From contig NC_091132.1 of assembly GCF_040183065.1 (NCBI RefSeq), positions 161,160,602-161,224,601 of the forward strand: a stretch of 64,000 nucleotides of DNA, in the 5' to 3' direction. Made by a program: the position numbers and the translations under genes. The notes beneath the pieces are model-generated. The model was not told the DNA's origin, did no database searches, and was given only the letters and a program-made list of their open reading frames with translations. The DNA comes from Periplaneta americana. Lineage: Eukaryota; Arthropoda; Insecta; Blattodea; Blattidae. This document shows positions 33,555 to 45,520 of the stretch, one piece after another. Position 1 is the first letter of the stretch. Every line of letters begins with the position of its first letter.

Positions 33555-35575
33555 TTACTTACTTACAAATGGCTTTTATGGAACCCGGAGCTTCATTGCC
33601 CCCCTCACATAAGCCAGCCATCGATCCCTATGCTGTGCAAGCTTAATCCACTCTCTATCATATCCCACCTCCCTCAAATTAATTTTTATATTATCCTCCC
33701 ATCTACGTGTCGGCCTCCCCAAAGGTCTTTTTCCCTCCGGTCTCCCAACTAATACTCTATATGCATTTCCGGATTCGCCCATCTGTGCTACATGCCATGC
33801 CCATCTCAAACGTCTGGATTTAATGTTCCTGATTGTCAGGTGAAGAATACAATGCCTGCAGTTCTGCGCTGTGTAACTTTCTTCATTCTCGAGTAGTTTC
33901 ATCCCTCTTAGCACCAAATATTTTTTTAACAATCATATTCTCAGACACCCTTAATATCGGTTCCTCACTCAAAGAGAGTGTCAAAGTTTCACAACCATAG
34001 AGAAACAACCTGTAATATAATTGTTCTATAAATTGTAACTTTCAGATTTTTTGACAGGAGACTGGATGACAAAACCTTCTCAACCGAATAGTAAGAGGCA
34101 TTTCCCAAATTTATTCTGCGTTTCATTTCCTCCCCAGTGTCATTTATATCTGTTACTGTTGCTCCAAGATGTTCGAAGGATAAATCTCCAATTTTTATGT
34201 TTCCGTTTCGTACAATATTCTGGTCACGAAACATAATCCTATATTTTGTCTTTTCGGGATTTACTTCCACACCTATCGCTTTACTTGCTTCAAGTAAAAT
34301 TTCCCTGTTTTCCCTAATCTTTTGTGGATTTTCTTTTTGCATATTCATGTCATCCACATAGTCAAGAAGCTGATGTAAACTGTCCAATTTAAAATCCTGG
34401 CTGTTAACCTGAACTTTCCTAATGGCATATTCTAGAGCAAAGTTAAAAAGTAAAGGAGATAGTGCATCTCCATGCTAAAGCCCGCACTCAATTGGAAAAC
34501 CATCAGATACAAACTGGCCTATACGGATTCTGCTGTATGTGTCACTGAGACACTCTTTAATTAAATTAGTTTCTTGGGAATACCAAATTCAATAAGAATA
34601 TTATATCAAACTTCTCTCTTAACCGAGCCATATGCCTTTTTGAAATCTATGAATAATTCTTGTACTATACACTTATACTCCCATTTTTCTCCAATATCCG
34701 TCGAATACAAAAAATTTGATCAATAGTCGATCTATTTCGTCTACAACCGCACTGATGATCCCCAATAATTTCATCTACATACGGAGTTTATCTTCTGAAA
34801 AGAATATTGGACAAAATTTTGTACGGCGTCAACATAAGTGATATTCCTCCAAAGTTACCATAGTTAGTCATGTCCCGGTACAATTATGGACTCTTTCCAT
34901 TGTTCTTGTACAAATTCCTTTTCCCAAATAGCAAGTACAAGTTTAAAAATTTCTCTAGATAATGCTCTTCCACCCTCGTCTATTAATTCTGCTGGAATTT
35001 GATCGATACCTGGAGACTTGTACTTTTCCATATTTTCTATCGCAATTTCGACTTCTGAAACTGTGAGTTCGGGTATAAATAGCTCAGCAGTTTGTATTTG
35101 AATTTCGTCTGAATCATTTCTATTTGGCCTATGTACATTTAGTAGTTGCCCAAAATAATTTTACCATCTGTTCAGGATTGAATGAGAGTCTGCAAGCAAG
35201 TCATCATTCTCATCTTTGATCACGTTTACCTTTGCCTGATATCCGTTCTTAAATTCTTTTATACCCTTTTAAAAATATCTAATCTTTTTACTCTTACTAT
35301 TTGTTTTTACCTCGTTCAGTTTTTCCTTCAAGTAGCCTCTCTTTTTATTCATAAATATACGACTTGCTTTCCGTCTTTCATTGAAATAATCATCTCTATT
35401 CTCCTTAATTGGATCCTGTAAGAATTTCAATTTTGCCTGTTTCCTTCTTTCTACTACCATGCAACAAACTTCATCAAACGATGGTTTCGTTTTCTTAGGT
35501 TCATAATAACCTATGCATTGCTCACCTGCAATTAGGTAGTATCTCTGATATTTTCCCACATGCTATTACTAACCC
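33555..35575 (-). mobile_element. LINE, 5'-truncated, same family as 909-3029
   Basis: On - it shows WFDEDCC-like linker remains (35269-35559), then RT and C-terminal motifs to LRWAWHVAQMGESGN and LRVP. The open reading is broken in several places. The tail has TTAC/GTAA repeats. It starts at the position equivalent to the LINE at 16108, so an insertion predating the A/B duplication is likely. Confidence 0.85.
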
Positions 35576-35699
35576 AATGTAAACTAACCTAATTTAACGT
35601 AACTTCTACTAATCCGAACTAATTTAACCTACGTACACAAAAGATTTCAGCCTATCTCCTCGGAAAACACAGACGTTTACATGATTTACACCAAAGCTA

Positions 35700-37319
35700 T
35701 CAGATCTTATCACACTTGATGACCTATGGTATTTTACAAGTCTTCGTTGTTGTCCTCGTTGATATCTGTATCTATCGTAAGAGTATATTTCGGTATTTGT
35801 ATGATAATAACGTTCTTGTGTTAAATATTATTAACCTACCTTGTTAACATGTTTAGACCTATTTTTCGGTCATCTTCGGAACTGGTCGTTGTTGGCCTTG
35901 GCGCCTCTTGTTTCCTGTGTGGGTGTGTTTTGTAGTGTAGAGCCAAAGACTGTTATTGTTTTGAAATTGAGTTGTGTGTTGAGAATATCGTTGGGTTGTG
36001 TTTTCGTGTGTCTGTATATTCATATTGTTCTAGTGTGTTGAGTTTCTGGCTCTTTGGTTGGATGTGCAGTATTTCCATGTCTGTGTTGATGTGTCTGTAG
36101 GTGTGGTTGGCATTTGTGATGCGTTCTGCATATGTGGAGGTGTTTTGCAATATTGTTATGGCTGTGATGTGTTCTTTGTAACGTGTTTGAAATGATCTGC
36201 CTGTCTGTCCTATGTAGAAGTTGTTGCAGGTGTTGCATTTGGGTTTGTATACGCCTGTGTGGTTGTATTTGTTTGTTTGTGTTGTTTGTGTGTTGAGATG
36301 TTTTTGTAGAGTGTTATTTGTTCTGTATGCGATGTTGTAGTTTAATTTCTTGAATGAGGTTGCAATTTTATGTGAGGTTTTGTTGTCGTATGTTAGTGTG
36401 ATGTATTTTTTGTGTTCTTGGGTTTGTGTTGTGTTCTTTTGTTTTTTGTGGAGTTGTTTTGTCTTACGTATTATGTTGTCTATTATGTTAGAGTTGTATT
36501 CGTTTTCTTGTGCTATGTATTTGATTGTGTTTAGTTCTTCGTTGTAATCCTGTTGGTTCATTGTTATGTTGAGTAGTCTGTGTATCATTGTTCGGAATGC
36601 AGCTTTTTTGTGTTGTGTGGGGTGGTTGGATGTGTTGTGTATGGACAAAACCATAAGGAACAATATAAAATTCGAAAAAGACAACATAGACCTAGTAAAT
36701 AAAATAAAAGACAAACATATCCCACACAATACAACATTAGCAACTTTCGACTTAACTAACCTATACACAAACATACCCATACATGATACACTACAGATAC
36801 TAGAACAAATGCTCAAAAACAACAACACACAACAAGAACAAATCAAAGGAAACATCCACACCACAGACATCATCACAAAACAAAGCTACTTAACATACAA
36901 TAACAAATATTACACACAAACCGAAGGCCTACCCAAGGGATTACCCATTTCCAGCATACTACAGAAATATTCTTACACCACATAGAACAGACATACATAC
37001 TAAACAAAGACACCAACAAACACGCAGACAACATCATATCGTGGCACAGATACGTAGATGACATACTAATACTATACAAAGGAAACAAAAGACAAATCCA
37101 AAACCTACATCAACACATAAACAAAATACACCCAAAGCTACACTACACATTAGAAACTGAAAACAACAAATCCATAAATTTTCTAGACATCACAATAACA
37201 AAAGTAGACAACAAACACACATTCAAAGTATATAGAAAACCGACAACAACAACACACATACACAACACATCCAACCACCCAACACAACACAAACAAGCTG
37301 CATTCCGAACAATGATACA
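35700..37319. mobile_element. Penelope-like element with inverted reverse-transcriptase half; broken
   Basis: The - strand from 36640 to 35953 encodes the C-terminal part with a GIY-YIG endonuclease: KCNTCNNFYIGQTGRSFQTR, then KEHI. The + strand from about 36641 to 37319 encodes the reverse transcriptase, with TFDLTNLYTNIP and, in another frame, WHRYVDDILILYKG and SINFLDITI. The two halves face each other and share a roughly 60-base inverted overlap (36581-36640 and 37260-37319). This is one element with a 5' inversion rather than two. It is broken, with at least one frame break in the RT half. Limits are approximate. Confidence 0.82.
35851..35880 (-). other. Penelope-type conserved motif (hammerhead-like core)
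   Basis: On - the sequence reads GAAGATGACC, a short hairpin loop, then GGTCTAAACATG. Penelope-like elements carry hammerhead-type ribozyme cores near their ends with this general pattern. The match to a full ribozyme is not shown. Confidence 0.3.
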
Positions 37320-37758
37320 GTACATGCGTACTAGAACCAGAGTCGTTTCTCCATTTCGTCACATATTGCAAGCATGTCTGTATGAGACTGTAAGGAAAAA
37401 ACTTCCAATCCAGACTAAATCCAACAATATGATAGGAACGAAAATCAGCTGTCACGGCTAATATGCCCTGAAATGAGGACATTTTGATGCATGTGCAAAT
37501 TATGTCGGGACGTTGGACGCAATGGTCAAAATCTTGGACTCTCCAGGAAAAAACGGGGCAGTTTGCAAGCCTACTACCCCTACGTGTGAAAAAAACAGTT
37601 ACTGACTCTTGGATTTTACCGATAAGCTATTATCAGCTGTTACTATTAATTAATATTAAAAAACAATATTAGAAGAAAAATAATCATCCAAAAAATAATA
37701 ATTGCAAAGAGAAGTAAAACATGAAATTACAGCCATTCTGAATCTAGAAAATCTGTCT
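37320..37758. other. Upstream flank of gene C
   Basis: From about 37590 the sequence aligns with the B upstream region (ACTGACTCTTGGA, then AAGTAAAACATGAA). Nothing coding is seen. Confidence 0.4.
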
Positions 37759-37769
37759 GAACACGGCCG
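37759..37769 (+). promoter_or_regulatory. GAACACG(G/T)CCG motif upstream of gene C
   Basis: GAACACGGCCG at the place equivalent to the A and B motifs, now separated from exon 1 by two transposon insertions. Confidence 0.35.
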
Positions 37770-38027
37770 CCTTGAAAATACTTTATTACGGCTCTTGTCA
37801 GCCGTGACCAGTGTCGCCAACAGGGTGGTTTTTGCAGTGGGAAATCTAAAGGATATTGAAATATGAAATGCGCACAAACTGTGCAGGAGTGTGTTAGTGG
37901 ATTCCACTTTAGTTCTTGCTGTATTCGATTATTGGTTTGTCAAGCTTCTTGCACTGGGTGATGTGGTCAATGAGCACAGAATGCATAGAGTAGACATGAA
38001 CAGCTTGAAGGTGAAGCCGATTTTGTG

Positions 38028-39060
38028 GACAGTCGCCATTATGATGCTACCAAAACATTGGGCTCCCGGTTAGCACATGGGCAGTTGATTGTAATGTTGC
38101 ATCGTTGTTTTAATTAATAAATGAACTAATTTAAATATGCCTACATGTGCTGCGTATGGCTGCACAAACAGGTTTTCAAAAAAAATTCTGGAATAACTTT
38201 TCACAGGTAAATATGCATGTGTGAAATGTACTTATTACCGGTAGATAATGAATGATTTAGCCTAGGTTAGTCGGTTAGATTCATATTTTTCACGTATTAG
38301 TTTGATTAAGAGAAAGGATTAGTGCATTGATATTATTTAATTAATTTTTATAATCACTAAATCAGACTTACACCTTGCAGACTTAGCATTTACGAGCGAA
38401 ACAAACCTAACAACCCAAGTTGGAAGTTTGTGTTGCATGCTATAGAAAATGGGTGTACCGAGGTTTCTCTTCAACCAAATGCACGTATTCGTTTGATGAA
38501 GAAAAAGAACTAGTGTATTAATATTATTGTAATTAATTTTTATAATCACGAAATCAGATGATAATGAGGTTGCTAACAGCTGCTGTCTTAAAGCAATCAA
38601 AAAGGTACATCACACAACTTATATTTTTTTCAAGATTATAATCCTAACAGTCTCTGAAAAAGAAAATTATATGTACGCACTTTTAACACTGGTAAGCTAG
38701 GACCTATCCGGAAACTCGTACAAAAGTAGCTTCATTAACTCTGTCGTGATCTAACTTGACCCACTTGGTAATAAAACTTCACTTTTGTTCGCCGTTATAA
38801 TCTAATTATATAGGCCTACTATAAACGAAGAGCCTATCAGATATATGGTTAAGAGTATTCCACTTTTTCTCTAAACAAAATCGGGACAGCTATACGAAAT
38901 ACTGGCAAAAGGAAGAGAATGATAATTTGCGTTAAGAAGCAAGTTGCATTATTATCCTCCAGGAAATTAGGGACATATGGAATTCCTATTATCATAAGAT
39001 CTTCTATAACGTAATAGCTATTTTGCAATGTTTTGGTAGCAACAAGATGGCGTCAGGTCC
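38028..39060. repeat. Inverted repeat pair around the THAP exon
   Basis: GATGCTACCAAAACATTG at about 38045 and its reverse complement (CAATGTTTTGGTAGCAAC) at about 39028, with a weaker match extending outward through CGCCAT. Inside it, an 80-base segment is also directly duplicated (about 38290-38366 and 38487-38563). Confidence 0.45.
38137..38206 (+). pseudogene. THAP zinc-finger N-terminal exon, frameshifted
   Basis: ATG opens MPTCAAYGCTNRFSKK, the start of a THAP domain with its first Cys pair. SGITFH follows in the next frame and a GTAAAT donor at 38207. A run of eight A bases near 38178-38185 is one short for the frame, so the exon is broken. THAP domains occur in host regulators and in P-type transposases. 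No second exon was recognised. Confidence 0.55.
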
Positions 39061-39110
39061 ATCAAACCGGCTTCACTCCGTCAAATGGTATTAAGATGCT
39101 AGTGTCTACT

Positions 39111-41839
39111 CTATGTATTCTGTGCTCGTTGGATGTGGTATCGATCGCAGGTTAGGTCGCACAGTTCACATATACACTCTGGATTGCGATCGTGGTAAAT
39201 GTTTGATTTACAGAGCTTGTGGTGGTAGCCATGTACTGCCATGGAGATGACAAAGTGGCGAAGTTCTTGATCCGTGTCCGTCCATGATCGGTTTACTATT
39301 GCTTCCGTTGAGTAGAACTCCAGCCATATCTCATTTCGTTTCTCTTCCCTTTCTTCCAATAATTTTGCCCAACAGTTTGTGGCAGGCAGGGAGAACTCTA
39401 GACGCAGGTCTTCTATCAGAAATGTCTCTTTTGCGAGCTCGTAGACTAGTCTGGAGCGTGTGTATTTAGACACACCCAGTGCGGCTTTCAGGAATCGTGC
39501 TTTCACTGCTTCTAAGGTACGAAGGTCGGTCTTATTCAGTTTTTCCCATATTAACTCGATCCCGTAGGTGAGGATGGGGACTATTTTCGTTCTGAAGAGT
39601 GCCATAGCTGAACTTAGGGAGAGTCTACTCAGTGATCTGATATCGTATGTAGCCTTTGTAGCTGCTGCCGCTCTGGATTTGACGTGGATTCTGAAAGACG
39701 TCATTGTTGTCTGTAGGGTCATGCCGAGATATTTGAATGAATTTGTCATGTGTATAGGTTCGTTCTTCTGCAGCATTCTGTCATTAGTTGATATTCGTCC
39801 GCCTTTTCGGAAAGTCATCTGCACGGTTTTCTCTAGGTTGATCTGTAGTTCGTTTTCCTCAGCCCATTTCTCCAGTGCCTTAGTTGCTTTTTGCAGCTCG
39901 TTTGCGTCATGTGATCCAATGACCATGTCGTCGGCATAGATGTATATTTTCACTTCCTCCGCTTCCTGTCGTATTCTGCTGACTGAATCATATGTGGCAA
40001 TGTTGAACAACAGGGGACTGAGTGGATCTCCCTGCAACACTCCGTTGGTCTGGGTAATTTCTTCTGATATGCTGATGTTGTCAGAGACTCGGACCGTGTT
40101 ATTCCTTAGTATAATCTGAATCAGTGTTATTAGTTCTTTATTCTCTCCTGTCATTGCCTCAAGTTTTGATGAGATGTTCCTATTGAGTGTGTCAAAGGCT
40201 TTGGTTTAGTCAATAGAGACCGTGTGGAATTTGCCACGGGGAAATCTTAGAGCATCTTCTATGTCTCCGATCAGGTTTCGAACTGCTTGTAGTGTGTTTC
40301 GTCCTGCTCTGAAACCGAATTGTTCGTCAGGAATTTTGTGGTCTGTTTCTCTTGTGAGACGTTTTGTTATTAGTTTGGTCAGGATTTTGAAAATGTTGTT
40401 TTCCAAGGCTATTCCTCTGTATTGGTTCGGGTCGCCTGGATCGCCTTTTCCTTTGTGTAGCACCTTCAAGTCGACGATCTCCATCCAGTTGGTATGTTGC
40501 TCATTCTTAGGCAGAGGTTTAAGAGATCTGTGATGACTTGGAGAAGTAGATTGGCTGAAGTTTTGATGTGCTCGTTGAAGATCCCGTCCGGGCCGGCCGC
40601 CTTGTTGTTCTTTAGGTTCCTTATGGTGTCCTGTACTTCGTCTGTTGTAAAAGGGTGTGTGTTAGTATGGTCTCTGTCTATAGTCTTCGTTGTGTATGCA
40701 GCTGCGTTCTTCCCTTGATTAAGTATGTTAGCGAAGTGCTCCTCCCAGGTGGTCATGTCTATTTGTCCTATGGTTTGAGATTTTCTGGGCTTCAAAGCCA
40801 CGTGGGGGTCTCTCTTGGCTTCCTCCACCATCCTAACTGCTTCGGATTCGATGAAGTCCTTCCGTTTCTGTTTCAGTAGGGTTTTGTATTTTCTTCTGGA
40901 TTCGCAGTAGGTTCTTAGAGCCACTTGGTTATCTGTGGTTTTTGCGATGTGCAACTTCTCTAATACTTTTCTCCTCTCATGGTAGCATTCCCCGTCGAAC
41001 CACTTTTGGGCTCTTCTTTTTGACCTGGGCACGGTGGCATCTTTGATCAGCTCTTCTAGGGTTATTGCGGCAGCGTCTAGGTTGTGTTCTTTTATCAGTT
41101 TGTTAATTTCGTCGAGTTTATCCGTGTTTCTATTAATCGCGTTCTCGTCTAGTTTCCTTGAAGAGGGGTCTCCGGAATGGGATGGTTTGTAGGCTTTGTC
41201 TGACCGTGAATAGAGAAGCTTGCTATTATTGGGCAGTGCTTTTTTAGCGGTGTTCCTGCTGTGTTGTAACACACCCTGTGTTCTGTAAGGTTGAGTTCAG
41301 GGCCTTTGTAGAAAATGAGGTCTATGGTACTGCTGCCATTGTGCGCGAAACATGTTTTGTTGTCTCTTTTGTTAAGGAGCTTGAATCCTTCCTCTTTCAT
41401 CAGATTTAGTAATTCGTCGCTTCTGTGGTCGGCGAGGTCTATCCTGCAGTTCATATCTCCTGCAACTATTATGTTGCGACCTGGGTTCGCTTGAGCCAAT
41501 GCCGTCATGATTGTCGATATGATGTCTTCTATTGGAGTTCGGGGTTCGAAATAGTGACCAATCAGGGTTAGGTTTTCAGAATTGATTACTATCGTGTCCT
41601 GGTCTTGGTATGTGTTTAGTATTTTCCCGATTGACGGTTTGTAGTAACAGGAGATTCCCCGTATAGGTCTTCCTCTCGGTCCTTGTGTTGCGTTGACGTG
41701 CGTTGCGTAGAATCCAGGGATGTCTATGTTGTCAGTCATAAAAGTCTCGGTAACAATAAGTACGTCTCGTTTTGCTAGAAGCTCGTTTGGGGCTAGCTCT
41801 AGAATGCTCTTCAGCCCTTCTACGTTCCGTAGGAGGAAG
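39111..41839 (-). pseudogene. LINE ORF2: endonuclease and reverse transcriptase, broken
   Basis: Four open pieces on - (41739-41149, 41272-40466, 40484-40206, 40154-39111) contain endonuclease and RT motifs in the right order. They are separated by frame changes and one stop, so no full-length enzyme is made from this copy. The YADD catalytic box is intact. Confidence 0.8.
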
Positions 41840-42865
41840 TTAATCTTCGAGTCTTGCGCCGGTTCTTTGGGGGCGAAAGAATCGGTATCGTCTAACTATA
41901 ACTCCCTCTGGCCAACACTCTGGGGCGTCGATTTTTGATAAGTCGTTGAGGGGTATGCCTACCTTGTAGGCTTTAAGTGTTCCTTTTGTTTGTAGCTCCT
42001 CGCATTCCACTATGTTCGTTATATTCAGCTTGGTCAGGTGTCTCTTGATTTTCTCTTGTGTTGTAGTCTGGTGTAGTCTTCCGATATATAGCCACGCTCT
42101 ACGAGTCCCGCCTTGTAGTTCGTTTTCGGTTTTCTCCGCTCCTTTTTCGGTGTTGATCTGTTTTGTGCCTACGATAGTTGGGGTCTTTATTTTTAAACTG
42201 TTTACTCCGTTTCTTTTCACCGCCTCTGTGTATGTATTACATATGTTTACGGTGTGTTGATCTGTCGTATCTGTGGCGTTTTCGGTACTTGTATCGTTGT
42301 TTGACATGGGTAGTATTTCGTTTTGGGGCATTGGAGTTTCCTCATGTCTTGTGGTTGTGATCTCCTGGCTCTGCTTGGTGTTGTGATATGTTGCCGATGG
42401 CTCCGATGTTGAAGCTGGCTCTTTTTGGTCCTCTCGGTTACGCTCCACTTGGGAGATGCCCGTCGAACTTTGTCTCCCTATTCTGGGATCCGTCTTTCTT
42501 ATTTCTTCGGCCACCGTCATTTTGATAATTTCCTTTAGGTTTCCCTCCCTGCCTCGTATTGTGCTCTCTGTTACATGATTTAGAGCCTCTTTAACTCCTT
42601 CTGATACCGTCTCTCTCATTTCTCCCCTGAGATTTTCAAATTGGATCGTAAGTGTCTTTACGGATCTTACGAGTTCTTCTAGTATCCCTTTCTCATTGCG
42701 AGATAGTTCGCAGATCCACATAAGACACGTTGAAGGTTTTTCTATAGCTTTCATGTCGCCTTGTGTCATTGCAGTGCATTTAGCGTGGAACCAGCCGTTG
42801 CAGCCGCCTTCACATCCAAATACGTTCTCATTTTCTAGTGTTTCTTTGCATTTGTTGCATTTCTA
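41840..42865 (-). CDS. LINE ORF1 with N-terminal PHD-like finger
   Basis: The reading begins just after a TAG codon at 42863-42865 with KCNKCKETLENENVFGCEGG. C-x2-C, C-x3-C, WFH-x2-C and WICEL follow in PHD order; the expected last Cys is Ser in CELS. A charged, coiled-coil-like region follows, then a Thr/Asn-rich linker and an RRM-like C-terminal part (RRAWLYIGRLHQTTTQEKI). The first in-frame ATG at 42769 is inside the finger, so the original start was probably upstream of the TAG. ORF1 proteins of LINEs bind the element RNA. Confidence 0.6.
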
Positions 42866-43534
42866 CTTCCTGTCTTCGTCTAGTTGTTTTTTTCTACCAG
42901 TGTGGGCGCCATTAGCGTCGGTAGGTCCAGGCATGAATGATCTTTTGTGTTCTTTGTACTGTCGAATCGTGGAGTCGATTTGTCTTCTAAGGCTATTCTC
43001 TTTGGAAACTGAGCACTGTCACCAACCTAACGTTTGTCTCGATATGATCTTTGGGATGCACTCGAAAGATGGCGCTGGCTAGGTGCGCATGTGACTGTGC
43101 GGTTACTGAATGTTTTACCTATGTTCTGGGTAGCATTACTTGTAGATAACATTTTTGCAATCGCTAATGACCACTCGCTACTTCTTGCACACGTTTCCAT
43201 ACACTTTGAAATAACACATCTTGAGCAAAATACGATTCCGGGCACTATACATTTGCTACGCGCTCATATATCGATATCCGGTGCTTCAGGGAAATACACA
43301 ATACAATACAATGTAAATCTAAAGGATATTGGTGTGAAGTTTTTGAGTCGTTTATAAAGATCCTTCAGATATGAACCCTTTCAAAGAAATAGCCGAATTC
43401 GCCCTATTTTAAATATATAATATACATCTAAAAATCCAGTGCGCTTAATGCTATATTTAGTGTTTTTATAAGCGTTTAGTGTATTTCTGCTAACTGGTGT
43501 TGGCAACTCTGGCCCAAACTTTCTTGAATCATAA

Positions 43535-43565
43535 CAAAGAGTTTGTAATTATTACAAACTCTTTG
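43535..43565. promoter_or_regulatory. Conserved dyad upstream of gene C
   Basis: CAAAGAGTTTGTAA (43535-43548) and TTACAAACTCTTTG (43552-43565) are a perfect 14-base inverted repeat with a 3-base centre. The outer CAAAGAGT arm corresponds to the gene A dyad. Without the 459-bp insertion it would lie about 63 bases before the start codon. Confidence 0.55.
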
Positions 43566-43587
43566 AATCATAACGATAATTGGAAAG

Positions 43588-43912
43588 CAGTGTTGCCAAC
43601 TGGACGGAAATTCCGTCGAAATTGACGGAATTTCAACGTAGTGGACGGGAAAAAAATGGCTTTGACGGGTGACGGATTTTCTGGCGGGAATAACGATTTT
43701 CATCGTCTTTTGACATTTTTTGCTGCTGTCATTTTTAATTGTTTCATTTTTGGGAGATTTTACTTTTTATTTGAAGAGTCCTGCCTGTTCCGTACTATGT
43801 TTAAGAATGTCCTGTTTCAAATTTGCTCGTAACCAAGTCAATGTTGACGAATAATTATTTTAATCAAGAATTAGTAAGTATGTTGTGTTAAAGTTGCTTG
43901 TATGTATATTGG

Positions 43913-43959
<47 letters not shown>

Positions 43960-44046
43960 ATTATTATTTTTTTTAATTTTGACGGATTCTGACGGATTTC
44001 CAGATGTTATACTGACGGGGACACATTTCATGTGTTGGCAACACTG
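43588..44046. mobile_element. 459-bp MITE, hAT/P-like, with perfect 8-bp target duplication
   Basis: Both ends read CAGTGTTGCCAAC inward. TTGGAAAG flanks it at 43580-43587 and 44047-44054. Subterminal GACGG/CCGTC repeats cluster near both ends, and an (ATT)n tract fills the middle (about 43914-43964). The terminus resembles that of the large element at 37809-43511, so it may be a non-autonomous relative. Confidence 0.93.
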
Positions 44047-45337
44047 TTGGAAAGATGCAACAGTTAAATGATTGTTATACATAAGTTTACGTAAGATGTC
44101 TTATTACTCCGAAGAATATTTGGACCAGGGACATGCTCTCACTCAAGAGGTGAAAGTTGATAAAGATCCAATGCCAATTTCATTCCCAGTGTTGAAAAAT
44201 GAACCAGAGGTGAGTGGAACGCAAGGATGCGTTGTGTTTTTCGAATGCTTATTTTGTATTTTGATTATGACAGACACTATCTCTTTATAACATTACTTGG
44301 AGTGCTTTTTAGTGTATGATAGGGATAGAAGAAATTTGATGACAATATATTTGTTATTTATTATGTTGTAGCGAAGTCTAATGTTGAAATGTTATCTGGT
44401 TTTATATTTCAAATTTAAAAACGACGTTACAGATTACACCTTATTCATAATGTTTGCCAAGCTACACATTCCCGCAATGTAGGTATTTGATATTATGCTT
44501 AAGGTCACGAATTCATTTTCATTTTATTCTCTTTATGACAATAAATATTTTTTCGCTTTCAAGTGATAAGTCAAACATAGAAAAGGAGGGTAAGGGTGTT
44601 TGAGAATATTTTCTTTGTTTCAACCATATAAATTACTTGGAATGCATAAAAAGCAACATATATTTCTCTAAAATATAGTGTAATAGCATAAATAAATTTA
44701 AAACAATGATTATGAGACACTTGAGACATAATTCACTTGCGAGTTAAATATTGCGAAATTCTTGTACATTCATTAAGCTCGATTCAATAATTTTCAGTTG
44801 CACCGCACGGATATTTTGATATGTTGCAATTAAAGGTTATGTTTACTGTACCAATATTTCAGTATTCACATTTATACATTATAATTAAGCATTAAGTTAC
44901 GTTTAATAACTTGTAAATGCAATTTTTGTCTATTTCAGTTCTATTTATTCGTTACTTACGGTACTCCAATCTGAAGTCTGATTAATGTACAATGTTAGTA
45001 GGCTAAACTAGCGCAGAAGTAGTTCGTTTGTACTCATACTCCTTGCATATACTGATCTGGAACAGGTTAGGTTTGGTTAGTTTTGGCTTTTATTAAGCCT
45101 TGCTTATACGATCACCTGCACCTCCTCAAAAAATCTCCTATAAATTCAACGATTTTCACTTCTGAAATCGCAGGAACTACCTCAGCGCTAGTTCTACCGC
45201 TATATGAGTGCCGCCATATTTTTCCTTCGGACACTTGGACTATATTGAAATACGGAAAGCTTACAGCGCTATTACTAGAGCAACTAGATTTACAAAGTCT
45301 CCAATGCCCTGCCTTTACATATATTGGCCTATGTTAT

Positions 45338-45520
45338 CACAGTCTAGTATATACAGTCGCGAAGCTTAATACGTAGTAAATATGCAAAGATTAGGTAGTT
45401 GCTCACCACTAGGGTCGCTTGTATCGCCTCATTACCGGCAATGCAAAATAGTACCGTCACAGTCTATTGTTCCTAGCACCCTTAAAACTCAAGCTTCGTG
45501 ACTATATATATTAGACTGTG
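45338..45520. mobile_element. 183-bp palindromic MITE with 7-bp target duplication
   Basis: Termini read CACAGTCTAGTATATACAGT and, reversed, CACAGTCTAATATATATAGT, continuing to AAGCTT. ATGTTAT flanks it at 45331-45337 and 45521-45527. Confidence 0.9.

Larger units (their letters stand above)
39061..43080 (-). mobile_element. LINE with ORF1 (PHD finger) and endonuclease-RT ORF2
   Basis: A nearly complete non-LTR retrotransposon on -. ORF1 (42865-41840) starts with a PHD-type finger. ORF2 has an AP-type endonuclease (IIVAGDMNCRID, SSTIDLIFYKG, HCPIIASF), then RT (NKAAGPDGI, NQYRGIALEN, FGFRAGRNT, GVLQGDPLSPLLFN, YIYADDMVIG) and a Cys-rich tail (CICELCDLTCDRYH). Breaks include a frame change near 41150-41270, another near 40475 and a stop near 40206. 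Ends are approximate, and the clade is not assigned. Confidence 0.85.
37809..43511. mobile_element. THAP-bearing TIR transposon (P- or hAT-like), 5.7 kb, split by a LINE
   Basis: Termini are CAGTGTCGCCAAC on the left and, reversed, CAGAGTTGCCAAC on the right. Eight-base flanks GCCGTGAC (37801-37808) and GCCCAAAC (43512-43519) are diverged copies of the single GCCCTGAC still present upstream of gene A, so they are an old target duplication. A THAP-type exon sits at 38137. Eight-base duplications fit hAT or P elements; the THAP domain favours the P superfamily. A LINE fills most of the interior. No transposase core was recognised. Confidence 0.6.

Noticed and set aside
36350-36640. Membrane-like + strand frame opposite the GIY-YIG region
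   Set aside because: Antisense of an Asn/Thr-rich coding strand yields hydrophobic residues; not a gene.
45083-45376. 97-codon + strand frame in gene C intron 1
   Set aside because: Its end runs into the terminal repeat of a MITE, and there is no domain; chance or transposon sequence.
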